Below, one piece after another: positions 17,568 through 28,025 of a stretch of 64,000 bases of DNA. The translations under genes and the position numbers were made by a program. The DNA is from Actinophytocola xinjiangensis. Its GTDB lineage: Bacteria; Actinomycetota; Actinomycetes; Mycobacteriales; Pseudonocardiaceae. Location: the NCBI RefSeq assembly GCF_001921215.1, contig NZ_MSIF01000007.1:305993-369992 (forward strand), written 5' to 3'. The stretch's first letter is position 1, and each line of letters begins with the position of its first letter. Under the pieces are notes generated by a model. The model made no database searches. It was given only the letters and a program-made list of their open reading frames with translations, and was not told where the DNA came from.

Positions 17568-18787
17568 GTGCCGATGGCAGCCCGGTCCGGCTCGGCGCAC
17601 GGTTCTCGTCCCACCGACGGCACCGACCAGACCCGCGTGCTGTTGATCGAGGACGACGACGGCGACGCGCTGCTGGTCGAGGAACTGCTCATCGACCAGG
17701 ACTCCCCGGTCGACCTCGACCGCGCCCGCACGCTCGCCGAGGCCAAGGAGTCACTGGCCGGGGCCGCCTGCGTGCTGCTCGACCTCGGCCTGCCCGACAC
17801 CCACGAGCTCAACGGCCTGCGCTGGTTGCAGGAGAACGCCCCGCAGATCGCCGTCGTCGTGCTCACCGGCCTGGCCGACGAGCACCTCGGCGAGGAGGCG
17901 GTGCGCGTCGGCGCCCAGGACTACCTGGTCAAGGGCCAGGTCGACGGCAAGGGCCTGGCCAGGGTGATCCGCTACGCCGTCGAGCGCGAGCGGTCAGAGG
18001 AGCTCGGCCGCCAGCTGCGGGAGGCGCAGATCTACGCCGAGGAGAACGGCCGGCTCGAACGCGGCCTGCTGCCCTCTCCGCTGGTCGCCGACCGGTCCCT
18101 GACGGTGGCCGCGCGCTACTCCCCCGGCGGCCAGCGGCTGCTGCTCGGCGGCGACTTCTACGACGTGGTCGAGACCGCCGACGGCTGGGTGCACACCGTG
18201 GTCGGCGACGTCTGCGGGCATGGCCCGGACGAGGCGGCGCTCGGCGTGTCGATGCGGGTCGCGTGGCGCACGATGGTGCTCTCCGACCGGCCGATGACCG
18301 AGGTCCTGCGGGTCGTGGACCAGGTGTTCCGGCACGAGCGGTTCAAACCGCACCTGTTCACCACGCTGTGCGTGGTGTCCATCTCCCCGTCGCGGACCAC
18401 CGCGCGGCTGCACCTGGTCGGCCACCCGCCGCCGCTGCTGCTCAACCGCGACGGCGTCGCGGAACTGTCGGCGCCGGTGCGCAGCCCGGTCGGGGTCGGC
18501 GACCGGGACACCTGGCCCAGCGGCGAGGTCACTCTCGGCGACGACTGGTCCCTGCTGCTGTACACCGACGGGCTGATCGACGGCCGGGTCGGCACGCAGC
18601 GTCGCCGGCTGGACGTCCACGGGCTCATCGGCCTGACCGAGGCCGCGCTGTACGCCGGCCTGCACGACGAGTCGCTGCTCGACGAGGTGATCAGCCGGGT
18701 GCGGGAGCTCAACGGCGGCGCGCTCGACGACGACATGGCCGTCGTGGTGCTCAGCTGGCCCAACGGCCAACCGCCCGGGAACCCCGG

Positions 18788-18791
<4 letters not shown>
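17568..18791 (+). CDS. response-regulator receiver fused to SpoIIE/PP2C phosphatase
   Basis: A two-domain signalling protein of 407 residues. The receiver domain (about 22-140) has the acidic pocket IEDDD at the end of beta-1, phosphoacceptor Asp72 (VLLDLGLPD), Thr in VVLTGLADE and Lys in DYLVKGQ. A helical linker leads to a PPM/SpoIIE-type Ser/Thr phosphatase (about 170-400) with the metal-site motifs [21 protein letters not shown] and DDDMAVVVL. Phosphorylation probably gates the phosphatase, as in RsbU/RssB-like proteins. GTG 17568 follows GAGGAG by eight bases; ATG 17574 is also possible. Its TGA overlaps the ATG of the histidine kinase gene, so the two are translationally coupled. Confidence 0.92.
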
Positions 18792-20331
<1,540 letters not shown>

Positions 20332-20335
<4 letters not shown>

Positions 20336-20775
20336 GTGAGCCGACCGAGCTCGACGTGGTCGACGTGCTGCTCGTCGAGGACGACGACGGCGACGTGCTG
20401 ATGACGCGGGAGGCCTTCGAGCACCACAAGATCCGCAACAACCTGCACGTGGTGAACGACGGCGAGCAGGCGTTGCAGTTCCTGCGCCGCGAGGGCGAGT
20501 TCGCCGACGCGCCCCGGCCGGGCCTGATCCTGCTGGACCTGAACCTGCCGCGCCGCGACGGCCGTGAGGTGCTGGCCGAGCTGAAGAACGACCCGGCGCT
20601 GCGGCTGATCCCGGTCGTGGTGCTGACCACCTCGGAGGCCGAGGAGGACATCGTGCGCAGCTACGCCCTGCACGCCAACGCCTACGTGAGCAAGCCGGTG
20701 GACTTCGAGCGGTTCATCGAGGTGATCCGCCAGATCGACGACTTCTTCGTGACGGTCGTGAAACTGCCCAGCTGA
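20332..20775 (+). CDS. single-domain response regulator (Rcp1-like)
   Basis: A stand-alone receiver of 147 residues with no output domain. The acidic pocket is LLVEDDDGD, the phosphoacceptor Asp lies in [14 protein letters not shown], followed by [11 protein letters not shown] and the Lys in [12 protein letters not shown]. The long insertion after alpha-1 ([23 protein letters not shown]) is typical of Rcp1-like regulators paired with bacteriophytochrome-type kinases. It probably acts as a phosphate shuttle or sink, or through protein contacts. The ATG overlaps the kinase stop (ATGA), and its own TGA shares a base with the ATG of the amidohydrolase gene. Confidence 0.93.
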
Positions 20776-22220
20776 TGGGCCTGGTGCTGCACGACGTCAC
20801 GCTCGGCCTGACCGGCCGCCGCGCGACCGTGCGGATCTGCGGCGGGCGGGTCGACGCGATCGAGCCGGTGTCCCGGCCGACCGGCCCGGGCGAGGTGGTC
20901 GACGGCCGGGGCGGCACGCTGTTACCCGGCCTGGTCGACGCGCACGCGCACCTGCTCCAGTGGGCCGCCGCGCGGCGGCGGGTGCCGCTTGGCGCGGCGA
21001 CCTCGGCGGCGCACGCGGCGGCCATCCTCGCCGAAGCCGCTCCGCCAGGCACGGACCTGGTGCGCGGCGCGCACTTCCACGCCGCCCTGTGGCCCGACCG
21101 TCCACACAAGACGGTGCTGGACCGGGTGCTGCCGGACCGTCCGGCGGCGCTGTTCAGCAACGACCTGCACGCGCTGTGGCTGAACTCGGCGGCGTTGCGG
21201 CTGCTGCGCCGGGAGCATCCGACCGGGGTGTTCGTCGAGGACGAGTGCATGGCGCTGACCGCCGCGCTGCCGGCGCCGCCGCCCGAGGTCGCCGACCGGT
21301 GGGTGCTGGCGGCCACCGACGCCGCGGCCGCGCGGGGCGTCACCGCGATCACCGACTACGAGTACGCCGACACGGTCGCCGACTGGACCAGGCGGGCGGC
21401 GCTGCGCGCGCCGTCGACCAGGATCCGCTGCGTGATCGCCCGGTTCGCCCTGGACCTGGCCGTGGAGCGGGGCCACCGCACCGGCGACGTGCTGCCCGAG
21501 GGCGGCGGGCTGCTCGGTGTCGGCCCGCTGAAGCTGTTCCTGGACGGCTCGCTCAACACCCGCACCGCCCACTGCCACGACCCCTACCCCGGCGGCGACT
21601 ACCGGGGCGAGGCCCTGTTCGCCGCCGACGAGCTGCTGGCCCTCACCCGCCGCGCCGCCGCCCACGGCCTCACCCCCGCCCTGCACGCGATCGGCGACGC
21701 GGCCAACGCCCTGGCCCTGGACACGTTCGCCGCCCTGGGCACCGGCGGCCGGATCGAGCACGCGCAGTTGCTGGCGCCCCGGGACGTGGCCCGCTTCGCC
21801 GCGCTCGGTGTGACCGCCGGGGTGCAGCCCGCCCACGCCCCCGACGACCGGGACGTGGCCGACACCCACTGGCCCGGCCGCACGGCGCGCGCGTTCCCGT
21901 ATGCCGCGCTGCTGGCCGCCGGCACCCGCCTGGAGTTCGGCTCCGACGCCCCGGTGGCGCCACTCGACCCGTGGGACGCCATCGCCTCGGCGGTGACCCG
22001 CCGCGACGACGACCGGGCGCCGTGGCATCCCGAGCAGTCCCTGTCCCTGGCCGACGCCCTGGCGGCCAGCACCGGCGGCCGGACCGACGTGCGGGTCGGC
22101 GACCCGGCCGACCTGGTCCTGACCGCCCGCCCCCTGCCGGGCCTGCCGCCCGACGAGCTCCGCGACCTGCCGATCACCGCGACCGTCCTCAACGGAGCAC
22201 TGACCCACCTGTCACGGTGA
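20775..22220 (+). CDS. amidohydrolase-3 family protein (YtcJ-like)
   Basis: A TIM-barrel metal-dependent hydrolase of 481 residues. The N-terminal beta-sandwich precedes the metal motif GLVDAHAHLLQW; further metal or catalytic positions are the Lys in PLKLFLDGS, His in PALHAIGDAAN and IEHAQLLAP, and the Asp in FGSDAPVAP. YtcJ-like proteins hydrolyse amides, esters or N-formyl groups; the substrate is unknown. The start codon overlaps the stop of the response-regulator gene (TGATG), so this enzyme is co-translated with the signalling genes. That is unusual company and hints at a functional link. Confidence 0.88.
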   Translation: MGLVLHDVTLGLTGRRATVRICGGRVDAIEPVSRPTGPGEVVDGRGGTLLPGLVDAHAHLLQWAAARRRVPLGAATSAAHAAAILAEAAPPGTDLVRGAHFHAALWPDRPHKTVLDRVLPDRPAALFSNDLHALWLNSAALRLLRREHPTGVFVEDECMALTAALPAPPPEVADRWVLAATDAAAARGVTAITDYEYADTVADWTRRAALRAPSTRIRCVIARFALDLAVERGHRTGDVLPEGGGLLGVGPLKLFLDGSLNTRTAHCHDPYPGGDYRGEALFAADELLALTRRAAAHGLTPALHAIGDAANALALDTFAALGTGGRIEHAQLLAPRDVARFAALGVTAGVQPAHAPDDRDVADTHWPGRTARAFPYAALLAAGTRLEFGSDAPVAPLDPWDAIASAVTRRDDDRAPWHPEQSLSLADALAASTGGRTDVRVGDPADLVLTARPLPGLPPDELRDLPITATVLNGALTHLSR

Positions 22221-22227
22221 CCGTCCG

Positions 22228-23442
22228 TCAGCGCAGGGCGTTCGCGTCGCTGGCGAAGCTCAGCGGCAGGGTTTCCGGGCCGTGGATTCCCATGGGCGGA
22301 CTCCAGGACACCGGCCCGGCGATGCGGGGCGGGCCGAACCGGCGGGCGAGCAGCGGCAGCACCTCGCCGACCTCCGCGCGGGCCAGCGCGGCGCCCAGGC
22401 AGTGGTGTGGTCCGGCGCCGAACTGCAACGGCGGCGCCTCACGGGGCACGGTGATGTCGAACCGGTCGCCGCCGTGGAAGACGGCGGGGTCGCGCTGGGT
22501 GGTGGCGACGCAGACGGTCAGGCAGTCGCCGGGGGCCAGCGGGAGGCCCTCGAACTCGAGGTGGTCGACGGCGTACCGGTAGGCGATGGTGGTCGACGGT
22601 CGCCAGCGCATGACCTCCTCGACGGCCCGCTCCGCGAGCTCGGGACGCTGCCCGAGCACACTCCACTGCCCGGGATGCTCGGCGAAGGCCACCATGGCGT
22701 TGGCGAGCTGGTGGCGGGTGGTGTCGTGCGCGGCGAACACCAGGGTGATCACCAGGTTGAGCAGTTCCTCCCGACTGACCAGCCCGCCGTCCTCGCGCCG
22801 CGCGGCGATCAGCGCGGAGATCAGATCCTCGCCCGGTTTCCGCGCCTTCGCCGCCATGAGTGATTCGACATAGCCGGAGAGGCCGAGCAGCGCCGCCGCC
22901 ACCCGCCCCGGGATGTCGCCGCCGTGCGCGACGCTGAACACCAGCCCGATATCGGTGCTCCAGCCGCGAAAGACGTCGTGGTCCTCCGGCGGCACACCCA
23001 GCAGTTCACACATGACCGCCAACGGCATCGGATCACCGAAATCGGTCACGAAGTCACTGATCTCGTTCTCCGCGAGCCGGTCGGCCAACTCCTCGGCGCG
23101 GGCGCGGATGAACGGGCGCAGGTTCTCCACCACACGCGGCGTGAACGCCCGGTTGACCAGTCCACGCAGCCGGCGGTGGTCGGCACCGTCCCGGTTGACG
23201 ATCATCGGCACGAACCAGTCGTAGACCGGGCCGCCGGAAACCCCGTTGCGCTCCATGAACAACCGGCCGTTGTGGTCGAAACGGGGGTCGCGCAGCAACG
23301 CCCGCGCCGGCGTGTAGCGCAGTACCACCCGTCCGATCGGGCTCTCGGCGTACCAACTCGCCGCCTGGGCGGCCAGCACCTCCGGCGCACAGAAATCGAA
23401 TTCCGGATCAACGACGTTCAGAAATGGCACGGAAGTTGACAT
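22228..23442 (-). CDS. cytochrome P450
   Basis: A soluble class I bacterial P450 of 404 residues. The heme-binding loop is LQFGAGPHHCLGAALA with proximal Cys348. The K-helix ExxR is Glu276-Val-Met-Arg279 in VEEVMRWRP. The I-helix oxygen-activation motif is AAHDTT (about 237-242), with Ala in place of the common Gly. The sequence resembles CYP105/107-like secondary-metabolism P450s, but the substrate is unknown. GGAGGTGAGG precedes the ATG. No ferredoxin or biosynthetic gene is next to it, so electrons probably come from a remote redox partner. Confidence 0.93.
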   Translation of the reverse strand: MSTSVPFLNVVDPEFDFCAPEVLAAQAASWYAESPIGRVVLRYTPARALLRDPRFDHNGRLFMERNGVSGGPVYDWFVPMIVNRDGADHRRLRGLVNRAFTPRVVENLRPFIRARAEELADRLAENEISDFVTDFGDPMPLAVMCELLGVPPEDHDVFRGWSTDIGLVFSVAHGGDIPGRVAAALLGLSGYVESLMAAKARKPGEDLISALIAARREDGGLVSREELLNLVITLVFAAHDTTRHQLANAMVAFAEHPGQWSVLGQRPELAERAVEEVMRWRPSTTIAYRYAVDHLEFEGLPLAPGDCLTVCVATTQRDPAVFHGGDRFDITVPREAPPLQFGAGPHHCLGAALARAEVGEVLPLLARRFGPPRIAGPVSWSPPMGIHGPETLPLSFASDANALR

Positions 23443-23614
23443 TCCTCACCTCCGCTCGAAGGCCCCTCCCTTCCACCATGCCGCACGAAACCGACAACCG
23501 GAAGCAGGAATACCGAACGGAGTGACAACAGCCCGAATTTCTCCGGTTCGCGAAACAGCCGGCGGCGAACCCCGGAAGTTCACCGGACGAACCACCGGGG
23601 CCACCGCCGCACGG

Positions 23615-23779
23615 TCAGGCGTGAACCTGACCGACTCGCACGGCCCGCACCAGCTCCCGCAGACCCGGCGCGGCCAGCACCGGCCCACCCGGGTTCTTGC
23701 TGTCCCGAAGCGCGTTCAGATCCTGCCTCACCTCGACGCACGCTGAGGTGTCCGCCGACTTGCGCGCCTTTCGCCACAT
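23615..23779 (-). CDS. DUF397 small protein
   Basis: A short gene of 54 residues: MWRKARKSADTSACVEV begins it, RDSKNPGGPVL lies in the middle and LRELVRAVRVG near the end. These are the hallmarks of DUF397 (W.KS..S...CVEV, V.VRDSK.P.GP.L, W..F). In actinomycetes DUF397 proteins pair with WhiJ/BldB-type XRE regulators and modulate them. The ATG comes two bases after the stop of the XRE gene, and GGAGGGA within the end of that gene serves as ribosome binding site. This copy is short at its C-terminus: it ends VGQVHA where relatives continue to a Trp/Phe motif. Confidence 0.87.
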   Translation of the reverse strand: MWRKARKSADTSACVEVRQDLNALRDSKNPGGPVLAAPGLRELVRAVRVGQVHA

Positions 23780-23781
23780 GA

Positions 23782-24606
23782 TCAAAGTCCCTCCATCAGT
23801 CGCAGTATGATCGTACGGGTTTCACGCTGCGACAGAGCCAGACGACCAAGTCTGGTGACGATGGACGCGAACGGGACCACAGCATCGTCACTCACGTAGA
23901 ACGCCCCACCGGTGACCTCGACGTGGACCACGGGGTCCGCGTGCGGGAAGCGCATCAGGATGAACGGGTGGAACGTGGTGACCCTGGTCTGATGCGCCGG
24001 TATCACCCGCACCGTGATGCCTCGGTCCTGGGCGGCCAGCAGGTGCCCGAGTTGGTTGCGCACGGCGTCGCGACTGCCACCGTAGGGCGTACGCAGCGCG
24101 GTCTCCGAAATGTACGCCATGTACGTGACCTTGCCGAGGATCTGTTGTCTGCGTAGCCGCGCCATCCAACCCGTCTCGAAGTCCTCGGACGGGCCGCCGT
24201 CAGCACGGAACACCCCGACGGCCGTCTCGTAGGTCTGGAGCAGGCCGGGGATGACGGTCAGCGACACGCTCACCAACTCGTGGGCCTCGGACTCGTAGGA
24301 GGCCAGCGCCCCCACCTCCTGCGGCACGCCGGGCAGGGGCCGGTCCCACCACCCCGATGACGCGCCGACGCGCATCTCCTGGAGCAGCCGCTCCCGATCA
24401 GCCAGCGGCAACTTCCATGCGGTCAGCAAAGTTGCCACTTCTTCGTTCGTCACTGCCCGTAGCCCACGCTCGGTTCGACTCAGCCGAGCGGGTGGCCATT
24501 GTGCCAGATCCGCCGCCTGTTCCTGCGACAGACCGACACGTTCAGTGCGGATAGCCCGAAGCCGTGCCCCGATTATGCGATCCCTCGCCTGTGGCCTCTT
24601 CCTCAT
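23782..24606 (-). CDS. XRE-family regulator with DUF5753 (WhiJ-like)
   Basis: A DNA-binding regulator of 274 residues. The N-terminal HTH spans about 12-70 (IGARLRAIRTERVGLSQEQAADL, PPARLSRTERGLR). The rest is the DUF5753 sensor-like domain (PGLLQTYETAVGVFRA, LRRQQILG, LGHLLAAQDRGITVRVIP). Such proteins work with DUF397 partners in the control of development and antibiotic production in Streptomyces. ATG 24606 follows GAGGTG/GGAG; an in-frame ATG at 24681 would add 25 residues that do not resemble the family. A perfect 7-base dyad at 24715-24734 between this gene and the divergent small gene is a candidate operator. Confidence 0.93.
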   Translation of the reverse strand: MRKRPQARDRIIGARLRAIRTERVGLSQEQAADLAQWPPARLSRTERGLRAVTNEEVATLLTAWKLPLADRERLLQEMRVGASSGWWDRPLPGVPQEVGALASYESEAHELVSVSLTVIPGLLQTYETAVGVFRADGGPSEDFETGWMARLRRQQILGKVTYMAYISETALRTPYGGSRDAVRNQLGHLLAAQDRGITVRVIPAHQTRVTTFHPFILMRFPHADPVVHVEVTGGAFYVSDDAVVPFASIVTRLGRLALSQRETRTIILRLMEGL

Positions 24607-24714
24607 CGCGCTCCAATCACCTCGTGCAATCACGCCCAGCCAATCGGCCGCGCGCGTAGCGTCTGATTTGCCCAACGGCACACGACGGAAAGTGAACGAT
24701 CAGGTCCCCGGAAG

Positions 24715-24734
24715 GTCAGCAGGCGATTGCTGAC
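24715..24734. promoter_or_regulatory. candidate operator of the XRE regulator
   Basis: GTCAGCA (24715-24721) and TGCTGAC (24728-24734) form a perfect 7-base inverted repeat with a six-base spacer. It lies in the 209-base region between the divergent XRE gene and the small hypothetical gene, 82-109 bases from each start. No other feature is visible there apart from weak promoter-like AT-rich patches. Confidence 0.45.
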
Positions 24735-24815
24735 GGGCGCACGGCGGGACAGTACCACCACGTGAATTGCACACCACCCGGACCAATGCCATTCAATCAA
24801 ACACAGGAGGAGAGC

Positions 24816-25025
24816 ATGGGATTCACGGCCGAATGCCATCAGGTGTGGCTGGATGTCACGACCGACCATCACATCAAAGGCGACACGGACGGTTTCCGGA
24901 ACCGGCCCCGAATCATGATCAGCGGCGAGGACTCCGACATCAACCTGGAGTTCGAGCCGACCGCCCTGCGGGCGTTCATCAGGGTCGCCCAGGAACTGGC
25001 GCACGGCACGGTCACCACCGGCTGA
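24816..25025 (+). CDS. small hypothetical protein (69 aa)
   Basis: A soluble, acidic protein of 69 residues that I do not recognise. AGGAGG lies five bases before the ATG, so translation initiation should be strong. It begins MGFTAECHQVWLDVTTDH and ends with a helix-like segment (ALRAFIRVAQELAHG). Similar small proteins often sit divergently from XRE/DUF397 pairs in actinomycetes, like the third members of abaA/whiJ clusters; that link rests on arrangement only. The dyad at 24715-24734 lies between it and the regulator gene. Confidence 0.72.
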   Translation: MGFTAECHQVWLDVTTDHHIKGDTDGFRNRPRIMISGEDSDINLEFEPTALRAFIRVAQELAHGTVTTG

Positions 25026-25071
25026 CCACGAACCCAGGTCAGGCAGCGAGGGTGTTCCGCCCGCTGGCGAC

Positions 25072-25572
25072 TCAGGCGCCGACGACGCCGTCGATGCCCT
25101 CGCGGAGGAAGTCGGCGTGGCCGTTGTGGCGGGCGTACTCGTGGATCAGGTGCAGCATCACCAGGCGCAGGGACACGTCGCTGCCCCACTTGGGGACGTA
25201 CCCGGTGACGTCGAGGGACTCGGCCGCCCGCTCGATCTCCCGTGACCGCGCCACCTCGGCCTCCCAGGCGGCGAACGCCTCGGCCCTGGTGGCGCCGGTG
25301 GCGTCGTAGGCGACCTGGTAGTCGCCCTCGGGGGACCACACGTGGCCGATGTCCTCGCCGGCGATGACCCGGCGGAACCAGTTCCGTTCGACCTCGGCCA
25401 GGTGGCGCACCAGTCCGAGCAGGGTCAGCGTCGAGGGCGGCATCGACCGCCGGCGCAGGTCCTCGTCGGACAGGTCGGCGCACTTCATCGCCAGCGTCGC
25501 CCGGTGGTAGTCGAGGAACGCGCGCAGCGTCTCCCGTTCACCGCCGGTCAGCGGCGGACTCACCCGCTCCAT
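25072..25572 (-). CDS. DinB-family protein (DUF664), second copy
   Basis: A 166-residue helical-bundle protein. Metal-site histidines lie in LGLVRHLAEVERNWF and LLHLIHEYARHNGHADFLREG. It shares the segment MKCADLSDEDLRRRSMPPSTLTLLGLVRHLAEVE pattern, in parts, with the DinB protein at 16968-17483 (KCADLSDEDAHR, LVSHLRWTE), so the two are distant paralogues. The ATG lies six bases after the stop of the peptidase-like gene's neighbour boundary at 25579; both genes are on the minus strand and may be co-transcribed. The substrate is unknown. Confidence 0.88.
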   Translation of the reverse strand: MERVSPPLTGGERETLRAFLDYHRATLAMKCADLSDEDLRRRSMPPSTLTLLGLVRHLAEVERNWFRRVIAGEDIGHVWSPEGDYQVAYDATGATRAEAFAAWEAEVARSREIERAAESLDVTGYVPKWGSDVSLRLVMLHLIHEYARHNGHADFLREGIDGVVGA

Positions 25573-25578
25573 GACTGG

Positions 25579-26829
25579 TCAGCGTAGTGACCCCACGGCG
25601 ACGGCGAGCACCGCCCGCACCTGGTCGGCGATGTCGCGCTGGTTGGCGGCGAACACCGGGTCGGTCACCTCGGTCCGGTTGTCCGGCGCGAACTGGAGCA
25701 CCGGCGTGTGCAGGTGCCCGGCCGGCAGGTCCAGGCCCAGCGCGTCGCGCAGCAACGTCACCCGGTAGGCGATCTCGTTGGACAGGTAGTCCCCACCACC
25801 GCCGGCCCGCGCGACCGACCCGGGGGTGGGCCCGCCGGGGCTGGTGACCGGCTCGGTCTGCCCGGCGGGGATCTCCACCACCGACGTGTTGTCGAACACC
25901 GGGAACCGGCCGGTCGGCGTGTCCACGATCCGCTGGTGGGGCAACGTCGTCGGCACGAACTCCGGCGCCGGCGTGACGGTCGGCACCCCGGCCGGGATCG
26001 GCGCGACGCCGGTCCGCGAGACGTTGTCGTTGTCCGGGTAGCCGCCGCGCCAGCGGCCGTTGTAGCGCTCCACGTCGAACCGCTCCGGGCGGCCCTGGCT
26101 GATCGTGGTCGCCAGGTCGACGCGGCCCAGCCACGGCAGGAACGTGCGCTCCACCGTCCCGGCGGCGAACGGGTCCCACAGCACCGGGAACACCGCCGCC
26201 TCGATCCGCGCGCGGCCGGCCGGGGTGTCGACGACCGTGCCGTCCAGCGCGAGTGCGCTCACCCCGGAGGGGTTGCTGCGCCGGATGTCCTGGTCGAGCT
26301 GGAACGGGTCGAATCCGCTGATCAGCACCCGCTTCTCGCGTCCCGGGTAGCGCACCGAGTCCTGGCCGCGCGACGCGGTCTCCAGCACGCCGATCAGCTC
26401 GGCGCGCCGCGCGTCGCTCAGCTCGAACGCCGGGGTCCACTGGCGCAGCGCCGTCGTCAGGCCCAGGCGCGCCCAGTACAGCGGCCGGTCGTCGGTCACC
26501 GGCAGCGAGCCGGCCGGCACCCGGCCCTGGGCGCGGGCCACCGCCGTCTCCCACAGCAGCCGGCCCTGCGCGGCCACCGCGATCTGGGCCACCATCGGGT
26601 CGCGCACCGCGCACAGCGCGGGGGTGAACGCGGCGGCGAACCGGTCGAACCCGCTGCGCGCCAGGATCTCCGTCGGCACCGGGCCGGGCAGCCGCCGCTC
26701 CTCGACGGTCAGCGGCGCCGTCGGATCGGCGCAGCCCGGCGGGGCGGCGGTCGCCACCCCGGCCGGCAGCAGCGCCACCGACGACAGTCCCAGGACAAGA
26801 GCCACCAACCCGCGCGTCAGCTGCCTCAC
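25579..26829 (-). CDS. secreted C15 (pyroglutamyl-peptidase)-like protein with Ser in place of catalytic Cys
   Basis: An exported protein of 416 residues. GTG 26829 has GGAAGGA about seven bases upstream and starts a clear Sec signal peptide (LVALVLGLSSVALLPAG, cleavage near ATAAP); a GTG at 26850 would add seven residues. The N-terminal ~165 residues are helical and unassigned. From about residue 165 the sequence follows peptidase C15: LISGFDPFQ with RSNPSG, the catalytic Glu254 in FDVERYN and His374 in GHLHTPVL. The nucleophile position is Ser350 (GDYLSNEIAYR), where pyroglutamyl peptidases have Cys (YLCN). C15 enzymes are normally cytoplasmic and about 215 residues. Activity is therefore uncertain; it may be a serine variant or a binding protein. 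Confidence 0.78.
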   Translation of the reverse strand: MRQLTRGLVALVLGLSSVALLPAGVATAAPPGCADPTAPLTVEERRLPGPVPTEILARSGFDRFAAAFTPALCAVRDPMVAQIAVAAQGRLLWETAVARAQGRVPAGSLPVTDDRPLYWARLGLTTALRQWTPAFELSDARRAELIGVLETASRGQDSVRYPGREKRVLISGFDPFQLDQDIRRSNPSGVSALALDGTVVDTPAGRARIEAAVFPVLWDPFAAGTVERTFLPWLGRVDLATTISQGRPERFDVERYNGRWRGGYPDNDNVSRTGVAPIPAGVPTVTPAPEFVPTTLPHQRIVDTPTGRFPVFDNTSVVEIPAGQTEPVTSPGGPTPGSVARAGGGGDYLSNEIAYRVTLLRDALGLDLPAGHLHTPVLQFAPDNRTEVTDPVFAANQRDIADQVRAVLAVAVGSLR

Positions 26830-26869
26830 CCAGATGATCCTTCCGGTCACGGGTGGTGGCCGGCAAGGG

Positions 26870-27922
26870 TCAGAGCCGGTCGAGCAGGGTCCTGGTGAAC
26901 GTGGCGGTGTCGGCGGTGCCGCCGAGGTCGGCGGTGCGCACCGGCGTGTTGCCGAGCACGTCGGCCATCGCGGCGACGACCTCGGCGGCGGCCTCGGGGT
27001 GACCGAGGTGGTCGAGCATCATGGCCGCCGACCAGATGGCGCCCAGCGGGTTGGCCACGCCCCGCCCGGCGATGTCCGGCGCCGAGCCGTGCACCGGCTC
27101 GAACATCGACGGGTAGGTGCGCTCGGGGTTGAGGTTGCCGGCGGGGGCGATGCCGATGCTGCCGGCGACGGCGGCGGCCAGGTCGGAGAGGATGTCGCCG
27201 AACAGGTTCGACCCGACGATCACGTCGTAGCGGGCCGGGTCGAGCACGATCTTGGCGACCAGCGCGTCGATGTGCTCCTGGTGCCAGCTCACGCTCGGGT
27301 GCCGCTCACCGGCCTCGGCGACCAGCTCGTCCCAGAACGGCATGGTGTGCACGATCCCGTTGGACTTGGTCGCCGAGGTCAGCACGCCGCGCCGGGTGGT
27401 GGCCAGTTCGAAGGCGTAGTCGAGGATCCGGTTGACGCCCGGGCGGGTGAACACCGACTCCTGCACGGCCATCTCGTCCGGGAAGCCTCGCCGGAAACGC
27501 CCGCCGACCTCGGAGTACTCCCCCTCGACGTTCTCCCGCACGACGACGAACTCCAGGCCGGGCACGGCGGCACGCAGCGGGCTCGGCACCCCGGGCATGA
27601 CCTTGATCGGGCGCAGGTTGACGTACTGGTCGAACTGCCGGCGGATGGGGATCAGCAGGCCCCACAGCGAGATGTGGTCGGGCACGCCGGGCCAGCCGAC
27701 GGCGCCGAGCAGGATCGCGTCGTGGTGGCGGATCCGGTCGAGGCCGTCGTCGGGCATCATCGCGCCCTCGTTGAGGTACCGCTCGCAGCTCCAGTCGAAC
27801 TCGTCGTAGGTGAAGGTGAGGCCGTGCCGGGCGCCGACCCGGTCGAGCACGGCGGTGGCCGGCGGCAGGACCTCGACGCCGATGCCGTCCCCCGGAATGA
27901 GCGCGATGCGGTGATCAGTCAT
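26870..27922 (-). CDS. tartrate dehydrogenase-like beta-decarboxylating dehydrogenase
   Basis: A 350-residue enzyme of the isocitrate/isopropylmalate dehydrogenase family. IALIPGDGIGVEVLPP starts it; the substrate arginines lie in NLRPIKVMPG and VVVRENVEGEYSEVGG; the metal aspartates lie in DVIVGSNLFGDILSDLAAAVAGSIG; cofactor motif FEPVHGSAPDIAG follows. The ENVEGEYSEVGG segment and the SLWGLLIPIRRQFDQY helix are typical of tartrate/D-malate dehydrogenase rather than LeuB. It would oxidise D-malate, tartrate or a similar 2-hydroxyacid with NAD. The upstream LysR gene on the same strand and a T-N11-A box 59-73 bases before the ATG suggest substrate-induced expression. Confidence 0.87.
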   Translation of the reverse strand: MTDHRIALIPGDGIGVEVLPPATAVLDRVGARHGLTFTYDEFDWSCERYLNEGAMMPDDGLDRIRHHDAILLGAVGWPGVPDHISLWGLLIPIRRQFDQYVNLRPIKVMPGVPSPLRAAVPGLEFVVVRENVEGEYSEVGGRFRRGFPDEMAVQESVFTRPGVNRILDYAFELATTRRGVLTSATKSNGIVHTMPFWDELVAEAGERHPSVSWHQEHIDALVAKIVLDPARYDVIVGSNLFGDILSDLAAAVAGSIGIAPAGNLNPERTYPSMFEPVHGSAPDIAGRGVANPLGAIWSAAMMLDHLGHPEAAAEVVAAMADVLGNTPVRTADLGGTADTATFTRTLLDRL

Positions 27923-27980
27923 GTGCCCAGTGCATCGGCCACCCCGGGTCCCGGTCCAAGACCGAGTTCCTCGTTGCCTG

Positions 27981-27995
27981 ATAGGCCTTACCTAT
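27981..27995. promoter_or_regulatory. candidate LysR-type operator
   Basis: ATAGGCCTTACCTAT carries a perfect ATAGG/CCTAT inverted repeat and fits the T-N11-A pattern of LysR binding sites. It lies 59-73 bases before the start of the tartrate-dehydrogenase-like gene, downstream of the LysR gene. It is one of very few AT-rich spots in the region. Confidence 0.45.
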
Positions 27996-28025
27996 TCGCA
28001 CTGGTCGCTCCCGTTCCTCCGCTCA

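Noticed and set aside
22228..23442. P450 as the mark of a secondary-metabolite cluster
   Set aside because: No polyketide, peptide, terpene or tailoring genes surround it; one P450 is not evidence for a cluster.
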